Notes: a model not told the origin generated them from the letters alone. Counted from the stretch's first letter, positions 1 to 8,183 are shown. The stretch: DNA of 24,099 nucleotides from JBDTMT01 sp033764095 (GCA_033764095.1 JANRJF010000350.1:1-24099), one strand, 5' to 3'. A program made the numbers and translations.

Positions 1-965
1 GGCGCCACCGGCCGCTCGCGCGGCGGCAGCACCACCTCGCCGCGCCGGCGCGCGGCGGCGAGCCCCAGCACGACGTCCTGGTAGCGCGCCGCCTGCCCGA
101 CCAGCCAGTCGGCGAGCGCCGCGTCGCCGCGCGGATCGGGCGGCCGCACCGGCGCGTCGGCGAGCGGCTTGACCAGCACGATGCCCATCGCGCCGTCGCC
201 GTGCCCGTCCACCGCGGCGGCGCGCACCAGCGCCGCCACCAGCCCGGCGCGCTGGTCGAGCGCGGCGTAGGCCGCCGCCTGCTCGGCGGCGCCGGCGAAG
301 GTGCTGGCGGGCAGCGCCGGCGCGAACAGCAGGTTCTCGTGCAGCCAACGCGGTCCGAAGATCGCGTCGAGCTCGGCGGCGAGAAAGAAGTTGCGCTCGA
401 CGTGCGGCTGGCGCGTGTCGATGTGCCAGTGCTGGCGCGCCCGCTCCCAGCGGTTGACCGCCAGCGCCTCGAGGCTGGTCATCACGACGTAGCGGCGCGC
501 GACGCGCACCAGCTCGGCGATCACCTCGATCGGCCGCACCAGGTGCTCCAGCACTTCCGACGCCATCACCAGGTCGATGCTGTCGTCGGGAAACGGCAGG
601 CGCGCCGCGTTGACCGTCACCGCGTGGTCGAGCCGGCTCGCCGCGGCGCCGTACGGCAGGTTCATCGCGTGGGTGAAGTCGCTGTAGAAGGCCTCGGCGC
701 CGTAGCGGGCGTGGATGAGCTCGGGAAAGATGTCGAAGCCCGAGCCGACGTCGAGCGCCGAGCCGAACTCCAGGCGGTCGAGCCAGCGGAAGATCTTCAG
801 CTTCCGCAGCACTTCCTGGAAGTGGTAGCCGGTCATGCGGCGCGGCGTGCCATCCGCCTCCCACACCGGGTCCGGCGCGCTGCCGAGCTGATCGAGCGCC
901 TGCGTGTAGTGCGCCGCCAACCAGCGGCGGGTCTCCTCTTCCACCGCCGCGCGCGGGCTGCTCAT
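1..965 (-). CDS. Class I SAM-dependent methyltransferase, cut by left edge
   Basis: An open frame runs leftward from ATG at 965 to the window edge with no stop, giving 321 visible residues. The 3' end is therefore missing. A Rossmann methyltransferase core is visible: SAM-binding motif I (LDVGSG, residues 71-76), an acidic strand-2 end (YSDF, about 94-97) and the post-motif segment SEVLEHL (136-142), typical of methyltransferase family 11. The acceptor substrate cannot be read. The surrounding polysaccharide genes suggest a sugar or glycolipid acceptor, which is inference. The start is the first ATG after a 270-base gap shared with the divergent rmlD gene. No clear ribosome site precedes it, so the start is moderately secure. 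The long + strand reading frame opposite this gene, from about 201, is an antisense shadow. Confidence 0.8.
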   Translation of the reverse strand, partial: MSSPRAAVEEETRRWLAAHYTQALDQLGSAPDPVWEADGTPRRMTGYHFQEVLRKLKIFRWLDRLEFGSALDVGSGFDIFPELIHARYGAEAFYSDFTHAMNLPYGAAASRLDHAVTVNAARLPFPDDSIDLVMASEVLEHLVRPIEVIAELVRVARRYVVMTSLEALAVNRWERARQHWHIDTRQPHVERNFFLAAELDAIFGPRWLHENLLFAPALPASTFAGAAEQAAAYAALDQRAGLVAALVRAAAVDGHGDGAMGIVLVKPLADAPVRPPDPRGDAALADWLVGQAARYQDVVLGLAAARRRGEVVLPPRERPVA

Positions 966-1022
966 CGGAGCGAAGGTATTGGCGGCGGGTGTGGCAAGTC
1001 AATGTGTCGTCGGAGGCGCCTT

Positions 1023-1173
1023 CACCACAAAGACACGAAGGCACAAAGACGCACGGAGGAGGGCATGTGTGGCCAGGGTGGCGCACGCAACTGTAGAAGC
1101 ACGCGGCGCGGTTGCCACCCTGGCCACGCATGCCCTGCTTGGTGCGACTTGGTGTCTTGGTGCCTTTGTGGTG
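1023..1173. repeat. 151-bp imperfect palindrome, 9-bp-unit type (CACAAAGRC)
   Basis: Two 60-base arms, 1023-1082 and 1114-1173, are inverted copies with about 51 of 60 positions matching by hand alignment. They are separated by a 31-base loop. The outer 30 bases of each arm are tandem 9-bp units of the form CACAAAGAC/CACGAAGGC. The inner 22 bases (1061-1082 against 1114-1135) match at 21 of 22 positions and are not tandem. The element fills the divergent gap between the left-edge methyltransferase and rmlD. No open frame in it looks coding. Relatives of the outer motif occur at 3187-3240 and 10528-10691. Confidence 0.85.
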
Positions 1174-1235
1174 GAGGCACCGCGCGACGATCCGGGGCTC
1201 GACGCTGCCCACCGCCTGCGCTACAGCCGGCGGTC

Positions 1236-2105
1236 ATGCGACATGTCGTAGTCATCGGTTCCAAGGGGCAGCTCGGAACGGATCTGCTGGCGACGTTGAC
1301 CGGCGTGCGGGTGACCGGCCTGACGCACGCCGACCTCGACGTCGAGCAGGGCGAGCAGGCGCGCGCGCTGCTCACCGAGCTCAGGCCCGACGCGGTGATC
1401 AACACCAGCGCCTTCCACAAGGTGGACGTGTGCGAGGACGAGGTGGCGCCGTCGTTCGCGGTCAACGCCGGCGGTCCCTACATGCTGGCACGCCTGGCGG
1501 CGGAGCTCGACTTCACGCTGGTCCATTTCAGCTCCGACTACGTCTTCACCGGCGACGCGCGGGTGCCGTACCGCGAGACCGACCTGGCGCGCCCGATCAG
1601 CGTCTACGGCGTCTCCAAGCTGGCGGGGGAGAACCTGGTGCGCGGCTACGCGCCGCGCCACTACGTCATCCGCACCACCGGCCTGTACGGCGTCGCCGGC
1701 GCCAGCGGCAAGGGCGGCAACTTCGTCGAGACGATGATCCGGCTCGGCAAGGCCGGCCCGGTGCGGGTGGTCGACGACCAGGTGATGACGCCGACCGCCA
1801 CCGCCGATCTCGCCGAGGCGGTCGCCGCGCTGCTGGCGCGCGACGGCGAGGTGCCGTACGGGCTGTACCACGTCACCAGCGGCGGCCAGTGCTCGTGGTT
1901 CCACTTCGCGCAGACGATCTTCGAGCTGTGCGGCATGACCGTGGACCTGTCGCCGATCACCACCGCGGAGTCGGGCTCGAAGGCGCGGCGCCCACACTTC
2001 TCGGTGCTCGATCACGGCAAGTGGATGGCAGCCGGCTTCGCCGAGCTGCGGCCCTGGCGCGCGGCACTGGGCGACTACCTGCGCGCCAAGGGCCACGTCG
2101 CCTGA
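1236..2105 (+). CDS. rmlD: dTDP-4-dehydrorhamnose reductase (RmlD)
   Basis: This 289-residue protein would catalyse the last step of dTDP-L-rhamnose synthesis, NAD(P)H-dependent reduction of dTDP-4-dehydro-L-rhamnose in the cytoplasm. It has the RmlD form of the extended SDR fold: an N-terminal nucleotide loop (IGSKGQLG, 7-14), HFSSDYVFTG (97-106) with the catalytic-triad Ser region, and the catalytic pair Tyr124 and Lys128 in YGVSKLAGE. RTTGLYG follows at about 146-152. Length fits the family (about 280-300). ATG 1236 is chosen because it begins directly with the dinucleotide-binding strand (MRHVVVIG); the frame stays open much further upstream, but only as a shadow of the antisense methyltransferase. 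A glycosyltransferase follows after 11 bases. RmlC is at 7613-8173; RmlA and RmlB are not in the window. Confidence 0.92.
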   Translation: MRHVVVIGSKGQLGTDLLATLTGVRVTGLTHADLDVEQGEQARALLTELRPDAVINTSAFHKVDVCEDEVAPSFAVNAGGPYMLARLAAELDFTLVHFSSDYVFTGDARVPYRETDLARPISVYGVSKLAGENLVRGYAPRHYVIRTTGLYGVAGASGKGGNFVETMIRLGKAGPVRVVDDQVMTPTATADLAEAVAALLARDGEVPYGLYHVTSGGQCSWFHFAQTIFELCGMTVDLSPITTAESGSKARRPHFSVLDHGKWMAAGFAELRPWRAALGDYLRAKGHVA

Positions 2106-2116
2106 GCGGCGCCGCG

Positions 2117-3034
2117 ATGGGCGAGCCCGCCGCGCCGCGCGTCGCGGCCGTGGTCGTGCACTGGCGCCGGCCGGCGGCGACACGCGCCTGCCTGGCGGCG
2201 ATCGCCGCGCTGCAGGCGCCGGGCGCCTGCGCCGTGGTGGTCGACAACGGCAGCGGCGATTTCGACCCCGCCTGGCTGGCGCCCTATCCGGGCGCGCGGC
2301 TGGTGCGTAGCGAGACCAACCGCGGCTTCGCCGGCGGGTCCAATCTCGGCATGCGCGCGGCGCTGGCGGGCGGCGCCGACTGGGTGTGGTTCCTCAACGA
2401 CGACGCCGCACCGGAGCCGGCGGCGCTGGGCGCGCTGCTCGCCGCCGCGGCCGGCCCACAGCGCCCGCAGCTGCTCGGCGCCAAGATCGTGCAGGCGGCG
2501 GATCCGACGCGCCTCGATTCGGTGGCGCTCGACCTCGAGCTGCCGAGCGGTCGCGCCCGGCTGCTCGGCCACGACGAGGTCGACCGCGGGCAGTACGACG
2601 CGCTGCGCGAGCCGCTGGCAGTGACCGGGTGCGCGCTGCTGGTCAGCCGCCGCGCCTGCGAGCAGCTGGGCGGCTTCGAGGAGCGCTTCTTCGCCTACTT
2701 CGAGGACGCCGACCTGTGCCTGCGCGCGCGCCGCGCCAACCTCGCCGTCGCCGCCGTGCCGGCGGCGCGCGTGCGCCACGATCGCGCCGTCGCTCACGCC
2801 GGCCGCCAGTCGGCCGACAGCCTCTACTACTCGGTGCGCAATCATCTCGTGCTGCTGGCGCTGCACGGACCGTGCGCCGCCTGGCTGTCACGCCTGCGCA
2901 GCGCCCGCGTGCTGGCCGGCTACCTCGCCTACGCCGCGCTGCGCGGCGGCGGCAGCGACGCGCGCGCCCGGATCAGCGCGGTGCTGGACGGCTATCGGGC
3001 GTACGAGCGCGGGGAGATGGGGCCGCGGTTATAG
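2117..3034 (+). CDS. GT2-family glycosyltransferase, rhamnosyltransferase-like
   Basis: This 305-residue GT-A fold enzyme should transfer a sugar from a nucleotide donor onto a glycan or lipid-linked acceptor at the cytoplasmic face. Visible motifs are the N-terminal strand VAAVVVHWRRP, DNGSGD (43-48, nucleotide-binding), NRGFAGGSNLG (68-78), LNDD (93-96, the DxD-equivalent metal site) and GGFEERFFAYFEDADLCLR (about 185-203, with the ED pair at 196-197). This is the pattern of the WbbL-like rhamnosyltransferase branch of GT2. Its position 11 bases after rmlD supports rhamnose as donor, but donor and acceptor are inferred. The start is ATG 2117. The TAG stop at 3032-3034 overlaps the first bases of an octamer repeat, so the repeat forms part of the stop codon. 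Confidence 0.88.
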   Translation: MGEPAAPRVAAVVVHWRRPAATRACLAAIAALQAPGACAVVVDNGSGDFDPAWLAPYPGARLVRSETNRGFAGGSNLGMRAALAGGADWVWFLNDDAAPEPAALGALLAAAAGPQRPQLLGAKIVQAADPTRLDSVALDLELPSGRARLLGHDEVDRGQYDALREPLAVTGCALLVSRRACEQLGGFEERFFAYFEDADLCLRARRANLAVAAVPAARVRHDRAVAHAGRQSADSLYYSVRNHLVLLALHGPCAAWLSRLRSARVLAGYLAYAALRGGGSDARARISAVLDGYRAYERGEMGPRL

Positions 3035-3320
3035 GCTGTTAGGCTGCTACGCTGTTAGGCGGTTAGGGGAGGACGATCGGCTTTGGGATTGCCGAGCTCT
3101 GAATGTCGAGATCGGGCCCGAAGATTTCCGAACCCCTAACAGCCAACAGCCTGACCTGAAACTTCACGCACAGGAGCAAGGCCAACCACCAAGGCACCAA
3201 GCGGACCTCAGACCTTGGTGCCTTGGTGTCTTGGTGGTGATCTTCTAAGCGGCGAGGACGCGCGTTTCTCGCCCGAGTGTTCCGGCCCGGCCGGCGGCGG
3301 CACTAACAGCGTAACAGCCT
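3033..3320. repeat. Octamer (GCTGTTAG-type) inverted-repeat element, apparently interrupted
   Basis: This repeat fills the 293-base gap between the glycosyltransferase and the convergent sulfatase gene; no gene is seen there. The left arm (3033-3069) is tandem 8-bp units close to AGGCTGTT. A right arm at 3133-3156 is the reverse complement of the inner left units (3051-3069 against 3133-3150, one gap and one mismatch). More reverse-complement units appear at 3303-3320. Between these two right-arm pieces lies an unrelated CACCAAGG hairpin (3187-3240), so the element looks split by a second one. The interpretation as an insertion is inference. Confidence 0.7.
3183..3240. repeat. CACCAAGG-type hairpin, short relative of the 9-bp-unit family
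   Basis: A perfect 15-bp stem (3187-3201 with 3214-3228) encloses a 12-base loop (3202-3213). A further CTTGGTGGT unit extends the right side to about 3238. The units CACCAAGG/CACCAAGC resemble the outer arms at 1023-1173 and 10528-10691. It sits between the convergent 3' ends of the GT2 and sulfatase genes and could act as a transcription barrier, though no T-run follows. Confidence 0.8.
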
Positions 3321-3327
3321 CCCCCCC

Positions 3328-5415
3328 TCACTCCCCCACCAGCTCGCGCAGGCGTTGCGCCAGGCGCGCCTGCTGCGCGGCGTAGCTGGGATCGGCGGCG
3401 CGATTCTGCTCCTGCCAGGGGTCGGCGCTGAGGTCGTACAGCTCGCGCTCGCCGTCCTCGTACTCGACGTAGGTGAAACCGCCGGCGACGTCGCGCACGC
3501 CGAGATAGTCGGGCTCGACGACGTCGACGCTGAACGCGTCGTCGGGATCGCGCTGCTCGATCATCAGCACGCCGGCGTGGGTGGGGGAACGGTCGAGCAG
3601 CTGCAGCACGTCGCGGTCCGGGTCGAAGCGGCGGCCGATCGCCGGGATGCTCACCTGCGCCGCGATCGAGAGGTTGAAGAAGGTGTCGTCGGGGCTGGCA
3701 CCGATCGGCACCTGGATCGCGCCAGTGGCGATCACGGCGTCGGTGTCGAACTCGAAGCGCGCGCGCGGGCGCGGCTGCGCGCGCGGGTCGCCGTAGAGCA
3801 CGTCGAGCTGGTCGCCGTCGCGCGGCTGGCCGCGGTAGGTGAGGCGGGCGTCGCGCACGGCGCGCCAGTGCTCGATGAGGAAGTCGCTGCGCCGGGCGGG
3901 CAGCCCGTCGCCGTCGAGCGCGGCGCGCAGGCTGAGGCCGTCGAGCCCGGCCGGCACGGCGAGACCGGCGAGATCGGCGAGCGTCGGCGCGAGGTCCACG
4001 TTCAGCACCGCCGCGTGCTCGTCGCGCGCGCGCCGGCCACCGCGCGGGAAGCGCGCCACCAGCGGCACGCGCAGCGCTTCGTCGTAGGGGGCGTCCTTGG
4101 CCTGTCCGATGAGGCGGTGCTCGCCCCACAGGACGCCGTTGTCGCTGGTCAGCAGCACCAGCGTATGGTCCGCGACGCCGAGCGCGGCGAGCTGGTCGAG
4201 CGTCGCGGCGAGCTGCTCGTCCACCGCCAGCAGCGTCTCGTAGGCGCGCTGGCGACTGAGATCGGAGACCGCCAGGGCGATCGGCTCCCAGTCGCGGCGC
4301 GGGATCCAGCTTGGCTTGTCGCCGACGTCGGCCTCGTTCCAGCTCGGCGGATGGAAGAGCGGCAGGGCGGCGAAGGCGTCGCGATGGCGCTCGGCCGGGC
4401 TGGGCAACAGCTCGGGGGCGTCGGCGTGCGAGGCGTAGGGCGCGTAGACGGCGAAGAACGGCTGCCCCGCCTGCACCGCGTCGGCGATGAAGGTGCGCAG
4501 CTCGGCGGCCAACACGTCGGTGCTGTACTGCGCGTCGCTGGTGTGGTCGGCGTAGAGGCGGCGCGCGCCCGCCTCGTCGATCAGCGTGTAGTCGATGCCG
4601 CGCAGGCCGCCGTAGCGCTCCGGCGACACGAAGGCGCGCCAGCGCGTCCAGCCGGGCGGCACGTAGAACGTCCCGCCCGGCCCTTTGTTCTGCTCGGTCT
4701 GCGCGTAGGCGTTGAGGTACTTGCCGAACAGCCCGGTGGCGTAGCCGGCCTGGCGCAGCCACACCGCGATGGTCTGCCGGTCGCCGCCGTTCTCGCGGAA
4801 GACGTGCGCGCCGCCGATGTCGCCGGCCAGCGCGCGCACGCCGTGGTGCAGCGCGTAGCGGCCGGTGAAGAGCGAGGCGCGGCTCGGACAGCAGAGCGGA
4901 TAGGGGGTGAAGGCGTTGTGGAACTGCACCCCTTCGGCGATCAGCTGCTGCAGCGCCGGCATCCGGTCGATGCCATCGAAGCGCGTGTCGTCGAGCTCGA
5001 TCACCACGAAATTGGGGCGCGGGGTGGCGGTCGGGCCGCCCGGCGTCGCGGTCGCCGTCACGCTCGGCGTCGCCGTCGCGCTCGGCGTGGTCGTGTCGGT
5101 CGGCGTCGCGGTGTCGGTCGGGGTCGCGGTCGGCGTCGCGCTGGCGGTGGCGGTGGGCTCGACTGGGCAGCCGCGCAGCGCCGCGCGCACGGCGGCGAGC
5201 AACTCGGCGACGTCGACGCGGCCGTCGGCATCGCGATCGCCGGCGCGACACGCCTCCAGCGGCTGTTGCTGCAGCGCGACGGCGACGCCGCGCACCAGTT
5301 CGTCGACCAGCACCACGCCGTCGCCGTCGCAGTCGCCGGGACAGGCGGCGCGCGCCGGCGCCCACGCCGCGCACAGCAGCACGGCGGCGAGTGCCGCGCT
5401 CCGCCCTCTCCGCAT
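3328..5415 (-). CDS. Secreted sulfatase with N-terminal dockerin-like calcium module (copy B)
   Basis: This 695-residue FGly-type sulfatase would hydrolyse sulfate esters, probably on glycans outside the cytoplasm. Residues 1-23 form a Sec-type signal peptide ending ARA. Residues 24-83 are bounded by CPGDC and RGCP and hold two DxDxDG-type calcium loops (DCDGDG and DRDADG), as in dockerins. A Thr/Pro/Ser linker spans about 84-133. The sulfatase domain starts at NFVVIELDD, with the metal-binding Asp pair at 142-143. It carries CCPSRASLFTG, with Cys175 the expected formylglycine, and LLTSDNGVLWGEH with metal-ligand Asp-Asn. The C-terminus ends with the family's ELYDLSADPW segment. The motif most resembles glucosamine-6-sulfatase-like enzymes, but the substrate is unknown. 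ATG 5415 precedes the signal peptide, 26 bases after the paralogous copy A. Confidence 0.9.
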   Translation of the reverse strand: MRRGRSAALAAVLLCAAWAPARAACPGDCDGDGVVLVDELVRGVAVALQQQPLEACRAGDRDADGRVDVAELLAAVRAALRGCPVEPTATASATPTATPTDTATPTDTTTPSATATPSVTATATPGGPTATPRPNFVVIELDDTRFDGIDRMPALQQLIAEGVQFHNAFTPYPLCCPSRASLFTGRYALHHGVRALAGDIGGAHVFRENGGDRQTIAVWLRQAGYATGLFGKYLNAYAQTEQNKGPGGTFYVPPGWTRWRAFVSPERYGGLRGIDYTLIDEAGARRLYADHTSDAQYSTDVLAAELRTFIADAVQAGQPFFAVYAPYASHADAPELLPSPAERHRDAFAALPLFHPPSWNEADVGDKPSWIPRRDWEPIALAVSDLSRQRAYETLLAVDEQLAATLDQLAALGVADHTLVLLTSDNGVLWGEHRLIGQAKDAPYDEALRVPLVARFPRGGRRARDEHAAVLNVDLAPTLADLAGLAVPAGLDGLSLRAALDGDGLPARRSDFLIEHWRAVRDARLTYRGQPRDGDQLDVLYGDPRAQPRPRARFEFDTDAVIATGAIQVPIGASPDDTFFNLSIAAQVSIPAIGRRFDPDRDVLQLLDRSPTHAGVLMIEQRDPDDAFSVDVVEPDYLGVRDVAGGFTYVEYEDGERELYDLSADPWQEQNRAADPSYAAQQARLAQRLRELVGE

Positions 5416-5441
5416 GATCACTCGGCGCGGCGGCGCGGCGC

Positions 5442-7556
5442 CTACTGCTCGGAGAGCTCGACGACGCGCTGGCTCAGGCGCGCCTGCTCGGCCGCGTAGG
5501 CCGGCGCTCCGGCGCGGTTTTCGAGCTGCCAGGGGTCGGCGGCATTGTCGTACAGCTCGCGCTCGCCGGTCTCGTACTCGACGTAGGTGAGGTCGCCGTC
5601 CGGCTGGCGGACGCCGAAGTAGTCGGGCAGCGAGTTCAGCACCTCGACCACGCCGCCGGCGTCGCGCTCCTCGACCCAGTAGACGCCGTCGAGGCCGGCC
5701 AGGTCGACGATGGTGAGGCGATTGGTGGTCGCGTTCAGGACGCGGCGGGTGCGCGGGATGTTGGCGACGACGGTGAGGCCGAGATTGTCGAAGCTGGCGT
5801 CGTCGGTCGGCCCGATCGGCACCTGCACCGCGCCGGGCTCGACCTGCTGGTCGTCGTCGAACTCGAAGCGCACGGCGGCGCGCGGCTTGGCGGCGGGATC
5901 GCCGTAGAGCAGGACCAGCTGGTCGCCGTCCTGCGGCTGGCCGCCGTAGTCGAGCCAGTCCTGGCGCGTGCTGCGCCAGTGCTCGACGAGAAAATCGGAT
6001 CGCGGCTGCGGCAGCGGTCGGCCCTCCAGGGCGGCGCGGAAGCTGCGCCCGTCGATCGGCACCGGCACGGTGACGCCGGCGAGATCGGCGACCGTCGCGG
6101 CGATGTCGATGTTGAGGACGATGTCCTCGACGTCGTGGCCGGCGGCCTGGCCGCGCGGGTAGCGGGCGAGCAGCGGCACGCGCAGGCACTCCTCGTACGG
6201 ACATTCCTTGCCCTGGCCGAAGAGGCGGTGCTCGCTCCAGGTGACGCCGTTGTCGCTGGTCAGCAGCACCACCGTCTCGTTGGCGATGCCGAGCGCGTCG
6301 AGCTGGGCGAGCGTGGTGGCGAGTTGCTCGTCGACCGCGAGCAGCGTTTCGTAGGCGCGCAGGCGCGCCAGGTCGGTGAGCTTGAGCACGATGTCCGACG
6401 GCTCCGTCGCCTGCACCCAGCGCGGTTTGTCGCTGACGTCGGCCTCGTTCCAGTTCGGCGGCCGCCAGTCGGGCAGGTCGTCGAAGTGGCCGGCGTGGCG
6501 CGCGGCGGGAATCGGCAGCACACCCGGCGTGTCGATGTGCGAGGCGTACGGCGCGTAGACGGCGAGGAACGGCTTCCCGTCCTGCACCGAGTCGGCGATG
6601 AAGTCGCGCAGCTGGTCGGCGAGCAGGTCGGTGCTGTACTGGGCGTCGCTGGCGTGGTCGGTGTAGGTCTGCAGCGCGCCGTGCTCGTCGACCAGCGCGT
6701 AGTCCATGCCGCTGACGCCGCCGTAGCGCTCCGGCGAGACGAAGGCGCGCCAGCGCGTCCAGCCGGGTGGAACGTAGAAGGTGCCGTTCGGCCCCTGCGT
6801 CGCCTCGGTCTGGCTGTAGGCGTTGATGTACTTGCCGAACAGGCCGGTGGCGTAGCCGGCGTCGCGCAGCCACACCGCCATGGTCTGCTGGTCGGCGCCG
6901 GCCTCGCGGAAGACGTGCGCGCCGCCGATCGCGCCGGCCACGGCGCGCACCTGGTGGTGCAGGGCGTAGAGGCCGGTGAACAGCGAGGCGCGGCTCGGCG
7001 CGCAGAGCGGGAACGGGACGAACGAGCTGTGGAACTGCACGCCCTGCGCGGCGAGCTTCTCCAGCGTCACCGGCATCTGATCGATGCCGTCGGCGCGCGT
7101 GTCGTCGAGCTCGATGATGATGAAGTTGGGCCGCACGGTCGCCTGTGCGGTGGGGCTGGCGGTGGCGCTCGGCGTCGCGCTCGCACTCGGGCTCGGGCTC
7201 GGCGGCGGGCTGGGCGACTCGCTCGGCGTGAGGCTCGCGGTGCCGGTCGGCGTGGCGCTGCGCGTCGCGCTCGCCGTCGCCGTCGCGGTCGGGCTCGGCA
7301 GCGCCGGGCAGCCGCTCAGCGCCGCGCCCACCGCCGCGACCAGATCGGCGACGTCGACCTGCCCCTCGCCGCCGCGATCGGCGGCGAGACACACCGACAC
7401 CGGCCGCTGCTCCAACGCGATGGCGACCGACAGGATCAGCTCGTCGATCGAGACGACCGCATCGCCGCCGCAGTCGCCGGGGCAGGCAGCCGCCGCGACG
7501 TGCGCCGCGAACAGCGCGCACAGCCCGGCCAGCACGACGCCCCCCCTGAACCGCAT
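5442..7556 (-). CDS. Secreted sulfatase with degenerate dockerin-like module (copy A)
   Basis: A 704-residue tandem paralogue of the sulfatase at 3328-5415, with the same order: signal peptide (1-23, ending AAA), Cys-bounded EF-hand-like module (24-83), Ser/Pro/Thr linker (about 84-140) and sulfatase domain. The metal-binding Asp pair is at 151-152. The formylglycine site is CAPSR, with Cys185 modified. LLTSDNGVTWSEH and a C-terminal ELYDNAADPW segment are also present, so the catalytic domain looks intact. In contrast, its calcium loops are eroded: DCGGDA and DRGGEG replace the acidic DxDxDG pattern seen in copy B. Copy A follows rmlC by 56 bases and precedes copy B by 26 bases, so the three are probably co-transcribed. 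ATG 7556 is the first start that gives a signal peptide. Confidence 0.9.
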   Translation of the reverse strand: MRFRGGVVLAGLCALFAAHVAAAACPGDCGGDAVVSIDELILSVAIALEQRPVSVCLAADRGGEGQVDVADLVAAVGAALSGCPALPSPTATATASATRSATPTGTASLTPSESPSPPPSPSPSASATPSATASPTAQATVRPNFIIIELDDTRADGIDQMPVTLEKLAAQGVQFHSSFVPFPLCAPSRASLFTGLYALHHQVRAVAGAIGGAHVFREAGADQQTMAVWLRDAGYATGLFGKYINAYSQTEATQGPNGTFYVPPGWTRWRAFVSPERYGGVSGMDYALVDEHGALQTYTDHASDAQYSTDLLADQLRDFIADSVQDGKPFLAVYAPYASHIDTPGVLPIPAARHAGHFDDLPDWRPPNWNEADVSDKPRWVQATEPSDIVLKLTDLARLRAYETLLAVDEQLATTLAQLDALGIANETVVLLTSDNGVTWSEHRLFGQGKECPYEECLRVPLLARYPRGQAAGHDVEDIVLNIDIAATVADLAGVTVPVPIDGRSFRAALEGRPLPQPRSDFLVEHWRSTRQDWLDYGGQPQDGDQLVLLYGDPAAKPRAAVRFEFDDDQQVEPGAVQVPIGPTDDASFDNLGLTVVANIPRTRRVLNATTNRLTIVDLAGLDGVYWVEERDAGGVVEVLNSLPDYFGVRQPDGDLTYVEYETGERELYDNAADPWQLENRAGAPAYAAEQARLSQRVVELSEQ

Positions 7557-7612
7557 TGCCGCCAACTGCAGCAGAGTGAGTGATCTATTGCCAGGCGGAC
7601 GGCCGGCGGCGT

Positions 7613-8173
7613 TCAGGCGAACTTGAAATGCTGCGAGCGCGGATCCGCCAGCCACTCGGCGAGCAGCGGCGCGACCTGATCCTTGGCCGACACGATCGGC
7701 GCGATGTCCGGCCAGGCGATGCCGAGCGCCGGATCGTTCCAGCGGATGCCGCCCTCGCCCTGGCCGTGCGGCGAGGTGCACTCGTAGAGCACGATGGCGT
7801 CGTCGGTCAGCGCCACGGTACCGTGCGCGAAGCCGGGCGGCACCCAGATGATCTGGTGGTTCTTGTCGGTCAGCTCGACGGCGGTGTGGTCGCCGAGCGT
7901 CGGCGAGCCGTGCCGCACGTCGACCACCACGTCGATGATGCCGCCGTGGATGCAGCGCACGTACTTGCCCATCGGCGGCGCCCACTGGAAGTGCAGGCCG
8001 CGGATGACGCCGCGCTTGGAGTGCGTCTGGATCGCCTGGTGGAACTCCGACGGGATGCCGGCGGCGTCGAGGTCGGCCTTCACCCACGACTGCAGCAGAA
8101 AGCCGCGCTCGTCGGGGAAGTGCTTGGCGGTGATCACTTTGATGCCGGGCAGGTCGTTCCAGTCGCGTCGCAT
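7613..8173 (-). CDS. rmlC: dTDP-4-dehydrorhamnose 3,5-epimerase (RmlC)
   Basis: This 186-residue cupin enzyme converts dTDP-4-dehydro-6-deoxy-D-glucose to the L-lyxo form, the step before RmlD. It shows FPDERGFLLQSW (19-30), RGVIRGLHFQ (54-63) with the catalytic His61, Lys70, the core IHGGIIDVVVDVR (75-87), WVPPGFAHG (110-118) and Tyr130, the expected acid/base partner. Length matches the family (about 180-190). ATG 8173 is preferred over an in-frame ATG at 8239 because GGAGG lies ten bases upstream and homologues start near this point. It heads a minus-strand group with the two sulfatases and lies about 5.5 kb from rmlD, on the opposite strand. Confidence 0.93.
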   Translation of the reverse strand: MRRDWNDLPGIKVITAKHFPDERGFLLQSWVKADLDAAGIPSEFHQAIQTHSKRGVIRGLHFQWAPPMGKYVRCIHGGIIDVVVDVRHGSPTLGDHTAVELTDKNHQIIWVPPGFAHGTVALTDDAIVLYECTSPHGQGEGGIRWNDPALGIAWPDIAPIVSAKDQVAPLLAEWLADPRSQHFKFA

Positions 8174-8183
8174 GGGAATGGTG

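Noticed and set aside
201..1235. Long + strand open frame upstream of rmlD, in frame with it
   Set aside because: It is Arg/Ala/His-rich with no domain and lies opposite the well-supported methyltransferase at 1-965. The RmlD fold begins exactly at ATG 1236.
1022..1465. Small frames over the palindrome at 1023-1173 as possible short proteins
   Set aside because: They are created by the repeat itself and have no ribosome site or family likeness.
5040..5160. Repetitive GTCGCGGTCGG-like DNA as a possible minisatellite
   Set aside because: It is the coding sequence of the Thr/Pro/Ser linker of sulfatase copy B (the same holds at 7145-7295 for copy A), so the periodicity follows from the protein.
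5416..7521. N-terminal 700 codons of a nearly 1,400-codon minus-strand frame that includes sulfatase copy B
   Set aside because: This part is the +1/+2 shadow of sulfatase copy A; the real copy B starts with a signal peptide at ATG 5415.
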